NCBI RefSeq assembly: GCF_000826105.1
Contig: NZ_CCYK01000004.1
Span: forward strand, 124,001-188,000
Source: Pseudomonas massiliensis
GTDB taxonomy: Bacteria > Pseudomonadota > Gammaproteobacteria > Pseudomonadales > Pseudomonadaceae
DNA: 64,000 bases
Reading direction: 5' to 3'
Positions 53,838-63,289 of the stretch are shown piece by piece. The translations under genes were made by a program, and so were the position numbers. Each line of letters begins with the position of its first letter. The stretch's first letter is position 1. Under the pieces are notes generated by a model that saw only the letters and a list, made by a program, of their open reading frames with translations, was not told the origin of the DNA and searched no databases.

Positions 53838-55001
53838 ATGACCGTGTTGAAAATGAGCGAGCTGGACCTGCAAGGCAAGCGCGTGCTGATTCGCGAAGAC
53901 CTGAACGTCCCGATCAAGGATGGCGCCGTGGCAAGCGACGCGCGCATCCTTGCTTCGTTGCCTACCTTGAAGCTCGCCCTGGAGAAGGGCGCGGCGGTGA
54001 TGGTCTGCTCCCACCTGGGGCGTCCCACTGAAGGGGAGTTCTCCGCCGAGAACAGCCTGCAGCCGGTGGCGGCCTACCTGAGCAAGGCCCTTGGCCGCGA
54101 GGTGCCTCTGGTCAAGGATTACCTGGGCGGCGTAGCCGTCGAGCCGGGGCAGGTGGTGTTGTTCGAGAACGTGCGCTTCAACACTGGCGAAAAGAAGAAC
54201 GCCGATGACCTGGCCCAGAAGTACGCGGCGCTCTGCGATGTCTTCGTCATGGACGCCTTCGGCACTGCTCACCGCGCCGAGGCCTCGACTCACGGTGTGG
54301 CCAAGTTCGCCAAGGTAGCGGCGGCCGGCCCCCTCCTTGCGGCGGAACTGGACGCCCTGGGCAAGGCCCTGAAGGCGCCCGCAAAGCCGATGGCGGCCAT
54401 TGTCGCGGGCTCGAAGGTGTCCACCAAGCTCGATGTGCTCAACAGCCTGAGCGCGGTGTGCGACCAGCTGATCGTTGGAGGCGGCATCGCCAACACCTTC
54501 CTGGCCGCGGCTGGCCACAAGGTGGGCAAGTCGTTGTACGAGCCTGACCTGATCGACACGGCAAAGGCCATTGCCGCCAAGGTCAGCGTGCCGCTGCCGG
54601 TAGACGTGGTGGTCGCCAAAGAGTTTGCCGAGAGCGCCGCCGCCACGGTCAAGTCCATCGCTGACGTGGCCGATGACGACATGATCCTGGACATTGGTCC
54701 GAAAACGGCTGAACAGTTCGCCGAATTGCTCAAGAGCGCCAAGACCATCCTCTGGAACGGCCCGGTGGGCGTCTTCGAATTCGACCAGTTCGGCAACGGT
54801 ACCAAGGTATTGGCCAAAGGCATCGCGCAAAGCGACGCATTTTCCATTGCAGGTGGTGGCGATACCCTTGCCGCTATCGATAAATACCAAGTGGCCGAGC
54901 AGATTTCCTACATCTCTACGGGCGGCGGTGCCTTCCTCGAGTTCGTCGAAGGCAAGGTTTTGCCGGCTGTCGATATGCTGGAACAGCGAGCCAAGGGCTG
55001 A
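53838..55001 (+). CDS. pgk: Phosphoglycerate kinase
   Basis: Pgk makes ATP from 1,3-bisphosphoglycerate. The 387-residue protein has the signature [69 protein letters not shown] and the glycine-rich [12 protein letters not shown] near the C-terminus. It begins ten bases after the epd stop, in a gluconeogenesis block. Length is typical. Confidence 0.98.
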   Translation: MTVLKMSELDLQGKRVLIREDLNVPIKDGAVASDARILASLPTLKLALEKGAAVMVCSHLGRPTEGEFSAENSLQPVAAYLSKALGREVPLVKDYLGGVAVEPGQVVLFENVRFNTGEKKNADDLAQKYAALCDVFVMDAFGTAHRAEASTHGVAKFAKVAAAGPLLAAELDALGKALKAPAKPMAAIVAGSKVSTKLDVLNSLSAVCDQLIVGGGIANTFLAAAGHKVGKSLYEPDLIDTAKAIAAKVSVPLPVDVVVAKEFAESAAATVKSIADVADDDMILDIGPKTAEQFAELLKSAKTILWNGPVGVFEFDQFGNGTKVLAKGIAQSDAFSIAGGGDTLAAIDKYQVAEQISYISTGGGAFLEFVEGKVLPAVDMLEQRAKG

Positions 55002-55006
55002 TCCGC

Positions 55007-55240
55007 ATGAGGCGTGGTGCTTGCTTGCTGTTCACGGTCGGTCTGCTCGCCGGTTGCAGTCACGCTGCGGATCCGGGACGGACGACGGCTGGTTCCGCCG
55101 CGCCCGCGCCAGATTGCAGCCAGCCGAACTGGCGGCTGCGCTGGCAGGCCGAGACCGCGCCCGTGATCACCAAACGCCAAGGGCAGGAGGCCCTGGAAAC
55201 CTTCGATGCCGAGGGCGATGGCCAAGCGCCTTGCCCCTGA
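55007..55240 (+). CDS. Small putative lipoprotein
   Basis: The 77-residue protein starts six bases after pgk and has a lipoprotein signal with lipobox L-L-A-G-C (cysteine at residue 17). The mature part contains a second cysteine pair (APDCSQPNW and APCP at the end). No domain is recognised. It is likely a hypothetical lipoprotein tied to the pgk-fba operon; function unknown. Confidence 0.7.
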   Translation: MRRGACLLFTVGLLAGCSHAADPGRTTAGSAAPAPDCSQPNWRLRWQAETAPVITKRQGQEALETFDAEGDGQAPCP

Positions 55241-55253
55241 GCAACGAACGGCC

Positions 55254-55284
55254 ACCGGAGCGGTCTTTTGAAGACCGTCCCGGT
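55254..55284 (+). terminator. Hairpin between the two small lipoprotein genes
   Basis: GCGGTCTT pairs with AAGACCGT around TTG and extends via ACCGG/CCGGT beyond mismatches. There is no U-tract, and the next ribosome site follows within ten bases, so it may cap and stabilise the downstream message. Confidence 0.45.
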
Positions 55285-55302
55285 ACGAGAAAGGAGTCCA
55301 TC

Positions 55303-55506
55303 ATGAAGTCAGTAACGGCTTTGGCTTGCGCCATGCTTGTGTTGTCAGGTTGTTCGATGTTCGGTGGCCAAGGCAGCCCCTGCGAGGTATTCAGCCCCGC
55401 GCCCGTGGAACTGCCAAGCAACCAGAACGACCAGCGAGTACAGACCAACGCAACGGGAGATCCGACAGTGGCTGGAAACAGCCAGCAGAATTGCGAGTCG
55501 GATTGA
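55303..55506 (+). CDS. Second small putative lipoprotein
   Basis: The 67-residue protein has an ideal AAGGAG site six bases before its ATG and a signal with lipobox L-V-L-S-G-C (cysteine at residue 17). The mature part is polar, rich in Asn, Gln and Pro (SNQNDQRVQTNATGDP), with further cysteines near each end. It is too short to assign to a family; an outer-membrane lipid anchor is inferred. It sits between pgk and fba. Confidence 0.75.
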   Translation: MKSVTALACAMLVLSGCSMFGGQGSPCEVFSPAPVELPSNQNDQRVQTNATGDPTVAGNSQQNCESD

Positions 55507-55677
55507 CCTTGCCGCCAGGTGACGCGCATGCCGAGCCTGGCCGGATTACCGGAGCGCCGCGGCGGTCCGTGAACATGCCCGGGCCCCTTTGAGGCCCGTA
55601 ATTAGCCTGTAGCGCGGTTGCCCTAGGGTAGCCGCACATGCAACTTCACCGACCCTGGACCGGGAGAGAGACAAACC

Positions 55678-56742
55678 ATGGCACTGATTAGCATGCGCCA
55701 GTTGCTGGACCACGCCGCCGAATTCGGCTACGGCGTGCCGGCGTTCAACGTGAACAACCTTGAGCAGATGCGCGCGATCATGGAAGCGGCCGACAAGACC
55801 GACTCGCCGGTGATCGTGCAGGCTTCGGCAGGCGCTCGCAAATATGCTGGCGCGCCTTTCCTGCGTCATCTGATCTTGGCGGCTGTCGAAGAATTCCCGC
55901 ACATCCCGGTGGTCATGCACCAGGACCACGGCACCAGCCCGGATGTATGCCAGCGTTCCATCCAGCTGGGCTTCAGCTCGGTGATGATGGACGGCTCGCT
56001 CAAGGAAGATGGCAAGACCCCATCGGACTACGAGTACAACGTACGGGTGACCCAGCAAACCGTCGCCTTCGCCCACGCCTGCGGCGTATCGGTGGAAGGT
56101 GAGCTCGGTTGCCTGGGCTCCCTGGAAACCGGCCAGGCGGGCGAAGAAGATGGCGTCGGTGCCGAAGGCATCCTGGACCATAGCCAGATGCTGACCGACC
56201 CCGAAGAGGCCGCTGACTTCGTCAAGAAGACCCAGGTGGACGCGCTGGCCATCGCCATTGGTACCAGCCACGGCGCCTACAAATTCACTAAGCCGCCTAC
56301 CGGTGATGTGCTGGCGATCGACCGCATCAAGGAAATCCACAAGCGCATTCCCAATACCCACCTGGTGATGCACGGTTCGTCCTCTGTGCCTCAGGACTGG
56401 TTGGCGATCATCAACGAGCACGGTGGCGACATCAAGGAAACCTACGGCGTGCCTGTGGAGGAAATCGTCGAGGGCATCAAGTACGGCGTGCGCAAGGTCA
56501 ATATCGATACCGATCTGCGTCTGGCGTCCACGGGTGCCATCCGCCGCTTCATGGTGCAGCATCCAAGCGAATTCGACCCGCGCAAATACCTGGCCGAAAC
56601 GGTCAAGGCCATGCGCGACGTCTGCATTGCCCGTTATGAAGCCTTCGGCACGGCTGGGCATGCGTCCAGGATCAAGCCTGTTTCCCTGGAAGTGATGTTC
56701 CAGCGTTACGCGAAAGGCGAACTGGCGGCGAAAGTAAACTAA
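55678..56742 (+). CDS. fba: Class II fructose-1,6-bisphosphate aldolase
   Basis: The aldolase interconverts fructose bisphosphate and two triose phosphates. The 354-residue zinc enzyme begins [27 protein letters not shown]. It shows [11 protein letters not shown], the catalytic stretch [40 protein letters not shown] with zinc histidine, [11 protein letters not shown], and [12 protein letters not shown] canonical terminator follows ten bases after the stop, closing the operon. Confidence 0.98.
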   Translation: MALISMRQLLDHAAEFGYGVPAFNVNNLEQMRAIMEAADKTDSPVIVQASAGARKYAGAPFLRHLILAAVEEFPHIPVVMHQDHGTSPDVCQRSIQLGFSSVMMDGSLKEDGKTPSDYEYNVRVTQQTVAFAHACGVSVEGELGCLGSLETGQAGEEDGVGAEGILDHSQMLTDPEEAADFVKKTQVDALAIAIGTSHGAYKFTKPPTGDVLAIDRIKEIHKRIPNTHLVMHGSSSVPQDWLAIINEHGGDIKETYGVPVEEIVEGIKYGVRKVNIDTDLRLASTGAIRRFMVQHPSEFDPRKYLAETVKAMRDVCIARYEAFGTAGHASRIKPVSLEVMFQRYAKGELAAKVN

Positions 56743-56751
56743 ATAGCCTTG

Positions 56752-56796
56752 AAAAAAACGGCGGATGAGACCAAGGCCTCACCCGCCGTTTTTTTA
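56752..56796 (+). terminator. Rho-independent terminator after fba
   Basis: AAAAAAACGGCGGaTGAG pairs with CTCAcCCGCCGTTTTTTT around a short loop, giving a U-tract on either strand. It can also serve the convergent PL7 lyase gene. Confidence 0.92.
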
Positions 56797-56809
56797 TGCG
56801 GCTAGCTTA

Positions 56810-57484
56810 TCAGGAGCCGGTTACATGGCTGATGGACAGTTTGTCGAACACTGCCTGGCCGCCTTCGGTGGAATAACCGGCGTTGTCCTGCACGTAGACG
56901 CCTGCCTTGAAGTACAGGTTCTTGGTTTTCCAGCCTGAGCTCAGTTTGGTGCTCCACTGGTAGTTGGCTGCGTTTACCGTCAGGTTACCTTGCTTGTCCA
57001 GATGGATGGTGTAATCGAACTTGGTGTTCAATTTCACTCCGGTACCGATCTGGATCACGGTCGGGTCGTCCTGGGAAGGGGACGAGCGCAGCTTGGCAAC
57101 GATATTGCCGGTCTTGCTGCTGGTCTTGTATTGGTACTCAAGCTTGATCAGGGGCTCACTGCTGTCGTGCTGGTGGATCTGCCCGATCACGATTTTGCCG
57201 GTGGAAGGGACTTTGTTCACGGTGAGGCTAGCCCGCAGGTAGTTATCCGCGGCGGTGTATTTCCAGTTGCGCAACGAACCGTCGGCATTGGTTTCACGCA
57301 GCTCACTACGTGGGTACTTGGCGCTCTTGGTAGTGGTGCCGGTTACTGGAGCCCAGAAGAACAAAGTGCCACTATCGGCATGGAAGTACTGGTCCTTATA
57401 TCCTTTTGCCAGTACTGGCGTATCGATGGTTTTGGCAGGGCTACCAACGGGAATGCTGAGGTTCCAAGTGGACAGGTCGATCAT
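56810..57484 (-). CDS. PL7 family polysaccharide lyase, alginate lyase-like
   Basis: The 224-residue protein is a single PL7 jelly-roll domain. Visible catalytic-groove motifs are R59-S-E-L-R-E, Q102-I-H104 and YFKAGVYVQ (tyrosine at 197), the set that cleaves alginate by beta-elimination. No signal peptide is present (MIDLSTWNLSIPVG is already domain), so it may be cytoplasmic, as for the similarly sized PL7 proteins of other pseudomonads. Base composition is milder in GC than the flanking genes. Uronate specificity (mannuronate or guluronate) cannot be read from the sequence. Confidence 0.88.
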   Translation of the reverse strand: MIDLSTWNLSIPVGSPAKTIDTPVLAKGYKDQYFHADSGTLFFWAPVTGTTTKSAKYPRSELRETNADGSLRNWKYTAADNYLRASLTVNKVPSTGKIVIGQIHQHDSSEPLIKLEYQYKTSSKTGNIVAKLRSSPSQDDPTVIQIGTGVKLNTKFDYTIHLDKQGNLTVNAANYQWSTKLSSGWKTKNLYFKAGVYVQDNAGYSTEGGQAVFDKLSISHVTGS

Positions 57485-57542
57485 GATGCTTTCACCTACA
57501 CTACTAATACTGAAGAAAAGTTAATGGCCGAATTAAATGATC

Positions 57543-57565
57543 AAAAAAACCCGATGCAATCGGGC
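57543..57565 (-). terminator. Lone minus-strand Rho-independent terminator
   Basis: On the minus strand CCCGAT pairs with ATCGGG around a three-base loop and is followed by seven U. It sits upstream of the PL7 gene and downstream of nothing annotated, so it must end a leftward transcript starting within 57570-57820, opposite the cfcR leader. Otherwise 57566-57720 holds only a TGGCGCCA-type inverted repeat. Confidence 0.7.
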
Positions 57566-57732
57566 GTATAACAAGGGCGGCCCCCCTCTGTATGTCTAAA
57601 AAGATACATTGAATAATCGGTGGCGCCATCCCTTTGGCGCCAACCGTTTGTCGGGGTTGCGTAACTCCTTGATTCATGCGGTTTCAGCAAGATGCCGTTC
57701 GTCAGGTACGTCACAAAATGGGACTTTTCCCG

Positions 57733-57794
57733 TTGCGTTATGCGACAAAACCGCAGCTAGAGTGTCTTTAACCCAAGCCAGCGAGCGCTGGCTT
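57733..57794 (+). promoter_or_regulatory. Promoter-like sequence and leader hairpin of cfcR
   Basis: TTGCGT (57733-57738) and C-TAGAGT (57757-57763) could be a promoter with a 19-base gap; the C before the -10 suits sigma-S. AAGCCAGCG/CGCTGGCTT (57775-57794) is a perfect nine-pair stem in the leader, 27 bases before the start codon. RpoS control of cfcR is established in P. putida. Confidence 0.4.
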
Positions 57795-57821
57795 GTGGCC
57801 ACCCTGTTGATGAGAAGTAGC

Positions 57822-59939
57822 ATGGATCGCGCGCACGCCAAACCGACCGAAGACCGGTCCACCATCCTTGTGGTGGACGACTATCCAGAGAACCTGCTGA
57901 GCATGCGGGCGCTGCTGGAGCGCCAGGATTGGCAAGTGATGACCGCCCCGTCAGGGGTAGAAGCGCTGGGCCTGCTGCTGCAGCATGAAGTGGACCTGGT
58001 CCTGCTCGACGTGCAGATGCCCGGCATGGATGGCTTTGAAGTGGCCAGGTTGATGAAAGGCAGCCAGCGTACGCGCCTGACGCCGATCATTTTCCTGACT
58101 GCCAACGAGCAGTCCGAAGCGGCAGTACTCAAAGGGTACGCCAACGGGGCAGTGGACTACCTGTTCAAACCCATCGACCCGGAAATCCTCAAGCCCAAAG
58201 TCCAGGCCATTCTCGAGCAGCAGCGCAGCCGGCGCGAGCTGCAACGTCTGACGCGTGACCTGGAGGCGGCACGCGCCTTCAACGCCTCGGTGCTGGAGAA
58301 TGCCGCCGAAGGCATCATGGTCATCGATGAAATCGGCAACATCCGCTTCGCCAACCCGGCGATTTCTCGCTTGCTCGGGGCTACGGTGGATGAGCTGCAA
58401 AGCGCCAGGCTGCTGGACTTCATCGAGAAGCCCAGCGTCGCCAGCTGGCATGAGTCGGAATTCTTCCGCGCCTATACCCTGCGTGATATCCACCGCGTGC
58501 ACGACGCCATTCTGCGGACCTATTCCGGGCAGTCCTTGCCGGTGTCATTGTCTTGCGCGCCGTTGGCCAGCGAAAAGGCCATGGTGCTGACAGTGCAGGA
58601 CATGTCAGTGGTGCGTAACCTGCACCAGCAATTGGAATTCCAGGCGGTTACGGACCCACTCACCGGCTTGCTGAACCGGCGCGGCTTCTACCAGACCGTG
58701 GAAAGCGCCCTGGTGCGCAATGAACGCCCGGAGAAAAGCCAGGCCTTGCTGTACCTGGACATGGACGGCTTCAAGCGCATCAATGATACCCATGGTCACG
58801 ACGCCGGTGACCGGGTGTTGCGCTGGGTGGCCATGCAGCTCAAGGAGCTGCTGCGACCTTATGACATCATCGGGCGAATTGGCGGAGATGAGTTCACGGT
58901 ACTGCTGGACACCCTGGACTACCCCGAGCAAGCCGCCAAGGTGGCGGAGAAGATCCTCGAGCGGATGCGTAGCTGCCGTGAAATCGACGGTCTCGAAGTG
59001 ACCCTGGGTATAAGCATCGGTATCGCGACCTATCCCGAATGCGGTGTAAACCTTGAGCACCTGCTCCGGGCCGCGGATATCGCCATGTATGCCGCCAAAC
59101 AGGCCGGCAAGCAGCAGTACCGCTATTACGATCAGGATCTGAACGTGCGGGCCCGCTCGCGGCTGTTGCTGGAAGAGAGTGTGTCGGCAGCCATCGAGCA
59201 TAAAGAGTTCTCGCTGGTGTACCAGCCACAGGTTCGCCTGGCCGATGGGCGCCTGCGTGGTTTCGAGGCATTGTTGCGTTGGCAACACCCCAGCGTGGGA
59301 GACGTACCGCCGGGGTTGTTCATCCCCCTGCTGGAGGAAGCCCGGCTGATCAGCCGGCTGACCTCATGGATCTATCAGGAAGGCGCCAGCCAGCGTAAGC
59401 ACTGGCGCGAGCGTTTCGATGAAGACCTGGTGCTGGCGGTGAGCTTGAGTAACGCTCAATTCAGCATGCCTAACCTGATCACCGAGTTGCAGCATGCCAT
59501 TTCCACTCATGGCTTGATGCCCCAGCAGCTTGAAATCGAAGTAATAGAGCCTTCGTTGCTGCATAACCTGGAAGAGAGCCGGCGCCAGCTTTCCCTGCTC
59601 CGCGGCCTGGGCGTCCGAGTGGCCCTGGATGACTTCGGCTGGGACCACTGCTCGCTGAAGATCCTCCGAGACTTGCCTATCGATACCCTCAAGCTGGATC
59701 GGCAGTTGGTAGCACGGCTTCCGAACTCGGAGCGCGATGCGGGTATAGCCCGGACGATCCTGGATCTGTGTCGCCAGTTCTCTATCACAGTCATCGCCGA
59801 GGGCGTGGAAACGGCTGAACAGTCCCGCTGGCTGCGTGGCAACGGATGTGAGTACATCCAAGGCTTCGTCATCGCGCACCCGTTGACAGCGAGCGATGCG
59901 AGTCAGTTTCCGGCGCGCTACCAGTGGGATTTCGCTTAG
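57822..59939 (+). CDS. cfcR: CfcR-like response regulator with PAS, GGDEF and EAL domains
   Basis: The 705-residue protein is a c-di-GMP enzyme. A receiver (phospho-acceptor region VDLVLLDVQMPGMDGF) leads into a helix and a PAS domain (NAAEGIMVIDEIGNIRFANPAI). The cyclase domain has GGDEF intact at 354-358 with the product-inhibition site RPYD just upstream. The EAL domain has EALLRW (482-487), DDFGWDHCSLKIL and AEGVETAEQ, but the E-x-T-E site reads E-V-I-E. Position next to fba matches P. putida CfcR. Either synthesis or degradation may dominate. Start 57822 is chosen; 57810 is possible. Confidence 0.8.
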   Translation: MDRAHAKPTEDRSTILVVDDYPENLLSMRALLERQDWQVMTAPSGVEALGLLLQHEVDLVLLDVQMPGMDGFEVARLMKGSQRTRLTPIIFLTANEQSEAAVLKGYANGAVDYLFKPIDPEILKPKVQAILEQQRSRRELQRLTRDLEAARAFNASVLENAAEGIMVIDEIGNIRFANPAISRLLGATVDELQSARLLDFIEKPSVASWHESEFFRAYTLRDIHRVHDAILRTYSGQSLPVSLSCAPLASEKAMVLTVQDMSVVRNLHQQLEFQAVTDPLTGLLNRRGFYQTVESALVRNERPEKSQALLYLDMDGFKRINDTHGHDAGDRVLRWVAMQLKELLRPYDIIGRIGGDEFTVLLDTLDYPEQAAKVAEKILERMRSCREIDGLEVTLGISIGIATYPECGVNLEHLLRAADIAMYAAKQAGKQQYRYYDQDLNVRARSRLLLEESVSAAIEHKEFSLVYQPQVRLADGRLRGFEALLRWQHPSVGDVPPGLFIPLLEEARLISRLTSWIYQEGASQRKHWRERFDEDLVLAVSLSNAQFSMPNLITELQHAISTHGLMPQQLEIEVIEPSLLHNLEESRRQLSLLRGLGVRVALDDFGWDHCSLKILRDLPIDTLKLDRQLVARLPNSERDAGIARTILDLCRQFSITVIAEGVETAEQSRWLRGNGCEYIQGFVIAHPLTASDASQFPARYQWDFA

Positions 59940-60096
59940 AGCCGGCCCCGGTAAAGGGTGGCAAGGCGTGGTAGGCACCAGCGGGCCTGACAGTTCGGCC
60001 TGGCCAATTGGCACTTTGCTGGCATCCATCGCCGGCAGCGCTTAGAAGCCTGGAGCAAATCTTCATTGAAGCGATGACGAACAGGGGTAGACACCC

Positions 60097-60858
60097 ATGT
60101 GGCGATGGTTTCAGTGCATTGGCCTGGTGGCGGTGCTTGCCCTACCAACGGTCGGCTGGAGCGATACCCTGCGCTTGGTCGGCGATCCGTGGCCGCCTTT
60201 CGTCGGCACCAGCCTGAAAGACGGCGGCCTGGCCACGGCCATCGTGCGCGCGGCGCTGGAGCGGGCTCATTACCAGGTCACCTTCGAAGAGGCGCCATGG
60301 GCTCGCGCGCTCAAGGGCATCGAGGAAGGCCGTTACGATGTACTGGTCGATGCCTGGTACAGCGACGAGCGCGCCCGGATCGGGCGTTTCTCGGCCCCCT
60401 TCCTTACGAACCGGCTGCGGTTCGTCGCGCTTCGGGGCAGCAATATTTCCGTTGCCCGAGGGTTGTCTGCCTTATACCCCTATTCCATTGCCGTAGTGCG
60501 CGGTTACGCCTATACCCCTGAATTCGACAATGACCCGCAACTGAAGAGGGTCCCGGTTCAAAGCTTCCAGGCGGCGCTCTCCATGCTGGCGGCGGGTCGC
60601 GTTCAACTGGCCCTGGAAGATGAATATGTTGCCGACTACCTGCTGGCGTTGCAGCCTGCGACGGTGCGGGACAACCTCAAGCTCCTCGACCCGCCATTGG
60701 CGGAAAACGGTTTGAGGATTTTGATAAGCCTGAAGCGCCCCGACTATGGCGCCATCGCGGAGGCCTTCAACCAAGCCATCGCCGCGATGCGCGCTGACGG
60801 CTCCCTGCAAGCCTTGTTCAAAGCCTATGGCGTCACAAGCCCGGTGCCGGTGCCCTGA
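60097..60858 (+). CDS. Family 3 extracellular solute-binding protein
   Basis: The 253-residue protein has a signal peptide (residues 1-22, ending GWSD) and the SBP_bac_3 pattern LRLVGDPWPPFVGTSLKDGGLATAIV, EEAPWARALKGIEEGRYDVLVDAWYSDER and FRKYG-like ALFKAYGV at the end. As at 41447-42178, no permease or ATPase lies beside it. It follows cfcR after 157 bases with no notable content and its last 26 bases overlap the convergent YccS-type gene. A role in sensing or uptake of polar amino acids is inferred. Confidence 0.85.
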   Translation: MWRWFQCIGLVAVLALPTVGWSDTLRLVGDPWPPFVGTSLKDGGLATAIVRAALERAHYQVTFEEAPWARALKGIEEGRYDVLVDAWYSDERARIGRFSAPFLTNRLRFVALRGSNISVARGLSALYPYSIAVVRGYAYTPEFDNDPQLKRVPVQSFQAALSMLAAGRVQLALEDEYVADYLLALQPATVRDNLKLLDPPLAENGLRILISLKRPDYGAIAEAFNQAIAAMRADGSLQALFKAYGVTSPVPVP

Positions 60859-63034
60859 CCGGGGCAGGCTGCGCCAGATGGGCCGCCATGGTGCGTAGTG
60901 GCGCCAGTTGTCGCGCGATCAGCGCAAGTTGGCTCTGCACCAGCCGCTGGCTCTCGTCGAGCTCCTCGGGCATTTGCTCCAGGTGTTCAGCCATCGCCTG
61001 TTCCGTTTCGTTTTCCACGGCCACGCTGGTGCGCTCGGCCAGGCCTTGGGCTATTTCGTCCAGGCTCACGGCCAGGCGCTCGCCCACCTTGCCGATCAAC
61101 TCATCACGTACGTCTTCCGGCAAGGTGGTGCCGCGATGGGCACCCAGGCCGGAGAGGTAGCTGAGCAAGGTATGGGACAACACCAGGAAACGGAACCCGG
61201 CATCGGCCTCCTTCCGGAAGTGACCTGGCTCCAGCAGCATGTTGGAGAGTGTTGTGGACAGCGCCGCATCGGCGTTATGGGCATTGCGTCGGGCCAGGCG
61301 GTAAGCCAGGTCGTCGCGCTTGCCCTCGGCATACTGGCGCAGGATCTGCCGTAGGTATTCGCTGTTGCAGCTCAGGGTATTGGCCAGCACCTTGTTCAGT
61401 CTTCGACCTTGCCAGTCCGGCAAGAACAGGAACACTGCCAGGCCGGCGATCAGGCTGCCTAATAGCGTATCGAGCAGGCGTGGCAGGAACAGGCCATAGC
61501 CATTGCCCGTCTGGTTGAAGCAGAACAGTACCATCAGGGTGATCGCTGCCGTTGCCAGGGTATACCGGGTAGTGCGGTTGACGAAGAACACCAGGCCGGC
61601 GGCCACCGCAAAGAAGGACTGGATGATCGGGCTGGGGAACAGATCGAACAGCGCCCAGCCCGCGGTCAGACCGATGGCCGTGCCGATGATCCGCTGGCCA
61701 AGCTTGCGGCGGGTAGCGCCATAGCTGGGCTGGCAGACGAACAGAGTGGTCAGGATGATCCAGTAGCCCTGGCTGGGGTGAATGAGGTGCACCATGCCAT
61801 AGCCGATCGTCAGCGCCAGGGGCAGGCGCAAGGCGTGGCGAAACAGCAGGGAGGTGGGGGTCAGGTGTTGCCGGATCCGTTTCCACACGTCACCAAGCGT
61901 GCGGGGCGAACGGTCCAGCAGGCTGCTGTCGGTGGCTTCGGCCAGCAGGTCCGGATTGCTCGCATCGCTGAGCAGGCGATCCAGGGTGCCCAGGTTAGTC
62001 GCCAGTGCCCTGAGCGAGCGTAGCAAGCCCTTCCAGGCCGGATTGCTCTGGATGCGCAAATGCTCCAGCGAGGCGTGCAGGTCGCTCAGCGCTTCGGCGA
62101 AGGAATCGTCATACACGAATGGCTGGCGCAGTTGCAGGGTTTCCGAGAGGCGCTGGCAGGCACTGCCCTGTTGGCGCAGCAGCCGTTGGCAGCGGAACAG
62201 GACGTCGCTGTGGAAGAAGGCTTCGGCCAGGGCGTTATAAGGGTAGTGAGTGGAACTAGCGCGCTCGTGAATATCCTGGGCGAGAAAATACAGTTTCAGG
62301 TAGCGACTGACCTTGGAGCCAGGCCGGGAATTGCCTACTCGGTTGAAGATGATTTCCTTGGACGTATTCAGCGCAGCCACCACGCGGCCGTTCTGGCGAG
62401 CCAGCTCCAGGCGGCGACCCTCCACGTCCAGGCCGCGGATGGGTTCGAACAGGGAAGACTTGATCTTCAGATATTGGCCGAGTTCGAAGAATACCCGCGC
62501 CAGGCTCTGCTGCACCGGCTGGTTGGAAAACAGGGCCTGCCACAATACGGACAGCAGGCCGTACCAGGCCGCCCCTGCCACCAGCAAGGCAGGTTCGCGC
62601 CAATAGCTGGCCAGCTCGCCGCCGCGCTGGTCTACCCCGATCATGGTGTACACCGCCAGGATGAGCGTGGCATAGGCAATAGCGCCATAACGCTCCCCCA
62701 ATGCGCCCAGCATCGTCAAGGCAAAGGCGGCGACCGCCATGGCAGGTACGAAAACCAGCGGGTAGGGAAACAGCAGCTCTACCGAAAACGCGGCAATGCT
62801 GAAACACACCAGGGTGACCAGCAAGGCGGTCAGGCGCCCTTGCCAGTTGTCGTCGGTTTCGGCAAGGGCGCTGGCGATGATGCCCAGGAAAAGAGGGATC
62901 AGCATGTGCAAGTCATGCTGCGACCAGCACAGGGCCATGCTGCCCGTGAGGGCAATGAACACTCGCACGCTGTAGCTGAACTTGTCTCGCGCCCAGAGGC
63001 GCCGAAGCGTATTGCCGAGGGATTTGGAAGCCAT
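60833..63034 (-). CDS. yccS: YccS-type membrane protein with FUSC/aromatic-acid exporter domains
   Basis: The 733-residue inner-membrane protein has two bundles of about six helices: one near residues 20-170 (IALTGSMALCWS; FLGIIASALAETDDNWQGRL) and a second near 395-525 (LALTIGYGMVHLIHPSQGYWIILTTLFVCQ; GTAIGLTAGWALFDL). Each is followed by a long soluble helical region. This is the YccS/FUSC-like family, proposed small-molecule exporters; no substrate is established. The start ATG at 63034 is well placed. It overlaps the solute-binding gene tail to tail. Confidence 0.88.
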   Translation of the reverse strand: MASKSLGNTLRRLWARDKFSYSVRVFIALTGSMALCWSQHDLHMLIPLFLGIIASALAETDDNWQGRLTALLVTLVCFSIAAFSVELLFPYPLVFVPAMAVAAFALTMLGALGERYGAIAYATLILAVYTMIGVDQRGGELASYWREPALLVAGAAWYGLLSVLWQALFSNQPVQQSLARVFFELGQYLKIKSSLFEPIRGLDVEGRRLELARQNGRVVAALNTSKEIIFNRVGNSRPGSKVSRYLKLYFLAQDIHERASSTHYPYNALAEAFFHSDVLFRCQRLLRQQGSACQRLSETLQLRQPFVYDDSFAEALSDLHASLEHLRIQSNPAWKGLLRSLRALATNLGTLDRLLSDASNPDLLAEATDSSLLDRSPRTLGDVWKRIRQHLTPTSLLFRHALRLPLALTIGYGMVHLIHPSQGYWIILTTLFVCQPSYGATRRKLGQRIIGTAIGLTAGWALFDLFPSPIIQSFFAVAAGLVFFVNRTTRYTLATAAITLMVLFCFNQTGNGYGLFLPRLLDTLLGSLIAGLAVFLFLPDWQGRRLNKVLANTLSCNSEYLRQILRQYAEGKRDDLAYRLARRNAHNADAALSTTLSNMLLEPGHFRKEADAGFRFLVLSHTLLSYLSGLGAHRGTTLPEDVRDELIGKVGERLAVSLDEIAQGLAERTSVAVENETEQAMAEHLEQMPEELDESQRLVQSQLALIARQLAPLRTMAAHLAQPAPVRAPAPGL

Positions 63035-63289
63035 GGAAAAAAGCCGTGGACAGTATGAGGCGATGATACAGGATCAAGGCAAGCTTCACCTCAGCGGCTC
63101 TCCCGGCCTGGCCGCTGGCGCTAAGTGCCAATTTGAATTAGATTTTTACAAATAGAATATTATTTAAATATTAAGAAACATAGTTGAACAATGCGTGTAG
63201 GAAAGAGGGAAGTTTTGCCCTTCGAACTTGCCTTGCATAAAACCCGCTTCCCATAATCGCCCAAGTTTCAAAAGTGCAAGGAGCACTGG
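63035..63289. other. AT-rich intergenic stretch, no gene seen
   Basis: About 255 bases whose middle (63130-63190) is strongly AT-rich, against the GC-rich surroundings. No ORF or repeat is recognised. It likely holds the promoter of the last gene and may be foreign DNA, since H-NS-like proteins often bind such runs. Confidence 0.5.

Noticed and set aside
57524..57571. 15-codon ORF (MAELNDQKNPMQSGV) on the + strand
   Set aside because: It overlaps the reverse terminator and has no clear ribosome site; no support for translation.
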